Positions 63,274-63,298 of a DNA stretch of 63,298 nt are shown in pieces; position 1 is the first letter of the stretch, and every line of letters starts with the position of its first letter. The stretch is from NCBI GenBank assembly GCA_016471375.1, contig WGLZ01000008.1, positions 1-63,298 of the forward strand, given 5' to 3'. Source of the stretch: Cyanobacteria bacterium RI_101. Its GTDB lineage: Bacteria; Cyanobacteriota; Cyanobacteriia; Cyanobacteriales; Microcystaceae. Below the pieces are notes generated by a model. The model saw nothing but the letters and a program-made list of their open reading frames with translations. It was not told the DNA's origin and did not search any database. Position numbers and translations under genes: made by a program.

Positions 63274-63298
63274 ATGACACCTGAACTTAAAGCTCGTA
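63274..63298 (+). CDS. 5' end of a gene leaving the window
   Basis: ATG 63274 opens MTPELKAR and runs off the right edge. AAGGA lies six bases upstream and a good promoter precedes it. MTPExKAR is a beginning seen in some type I restriction R subunits, which would fit the defence-like surroundings, but eight residues cannot prove it. Confidence 0.4.

Overview
This window is chromosomal DNA of a cyanobacterium. The evidence is the ChlH subunit of magnesium chelatase, two GUN4-domain proteins, a phytyl-type MenA, a CAAD-domain protein, a SphS/SphR-like phosphate pair, a DUF4912 protein, and the cyanobacterial ATP synthase order a-c-b'-b-delta-alpha-gamma. The genus cannot be named from the sequence alone. 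Coding and non-coding DNA is saturated with GGCGCC and its one-base variants GGCGCT/AGCGCC. The usual cyanobacterial HIP1 octamer GCGATCGC was not seen on reading.

Layout. 1-1.6 kb: the decayed 3' half of a type I restriction hsdR gene. 1.7-6.6 kb: a rhomboid/DUF2079 operon, a tautomerase, an AT-rich orphan gene and a dense patch of interspersed repeats, including a 118-bp MITE copy. 6.6-24.4 kb: housekeeping genes (mutS2, a Wzc-like protein with a degenerate P-loop, tsaC, an ABC-2 permease, a CPBP protease, a CAAD protein, a double PTPS protein, tRNA-Pro, gmk, a secreted GUN4 protein, tyrS, fbp, menA, folB). 24.8-30.1 kb: the atp operon, closed by a strong terminator. 30.2-47.4 kb: TPR and GNAT proteins, tRNA-Cys, dnaX, a kinase-GUN4 fusion, chorismate lyase, sphS/sphR, ilvC, a DUF4912 protein, a glycosyltransferase, and a two-gene operon encoding an Hsp70/actin-fold ATPase and a membrane coiled-coil partner. 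47.6-56.3 kb: tRNA-Ser, an amino-acid-type binding lipoprotein with an ECF-type ATPase, an orphan HicB, a persulfide dioxygenase, a DUF3122 protein, a rhodanese-DUF2892 protein and chlH.

A 10-bp-stem terminator after chlH marks an abrupt boundary. From 56.4 kb to the end the DNA is AT-rich and accessory. It holds a J-domain (HPD) protein coupled to an HNH-nuclease protein, small hypothetical genes, a truncated copy of a dam-type methyltransferase fused to an unrelated 3' end, an internally duplicated RTX calcium-binding protein, a partial duplication of the region, a toxin-antitoxin pair whose toxin is split by a MITE with an 8-bp target duplication, an intact Dam-type methyltransferase, a short possible MutH/Sau3AI-like remnant and the first codons of a further gene.

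Functional themes are energy conversion (atp operon), tetrapyrrole and quinone synthesis (ChlH, GUN4 domains, MenA, chorismate lyase), translation (tRNAs, TyrS, TsaC), envelope and polysaccharide work (Wzc-like, GT4) and sulfur detoxification (ETHE1-type plus rhodanese). The best candidates for an undescribed system are the J-domain/HNH pair and the Hsp70-like ATPase/coiled-coil operon. The best-supported new observation is the MITE family and the toxin gene it interrupts.
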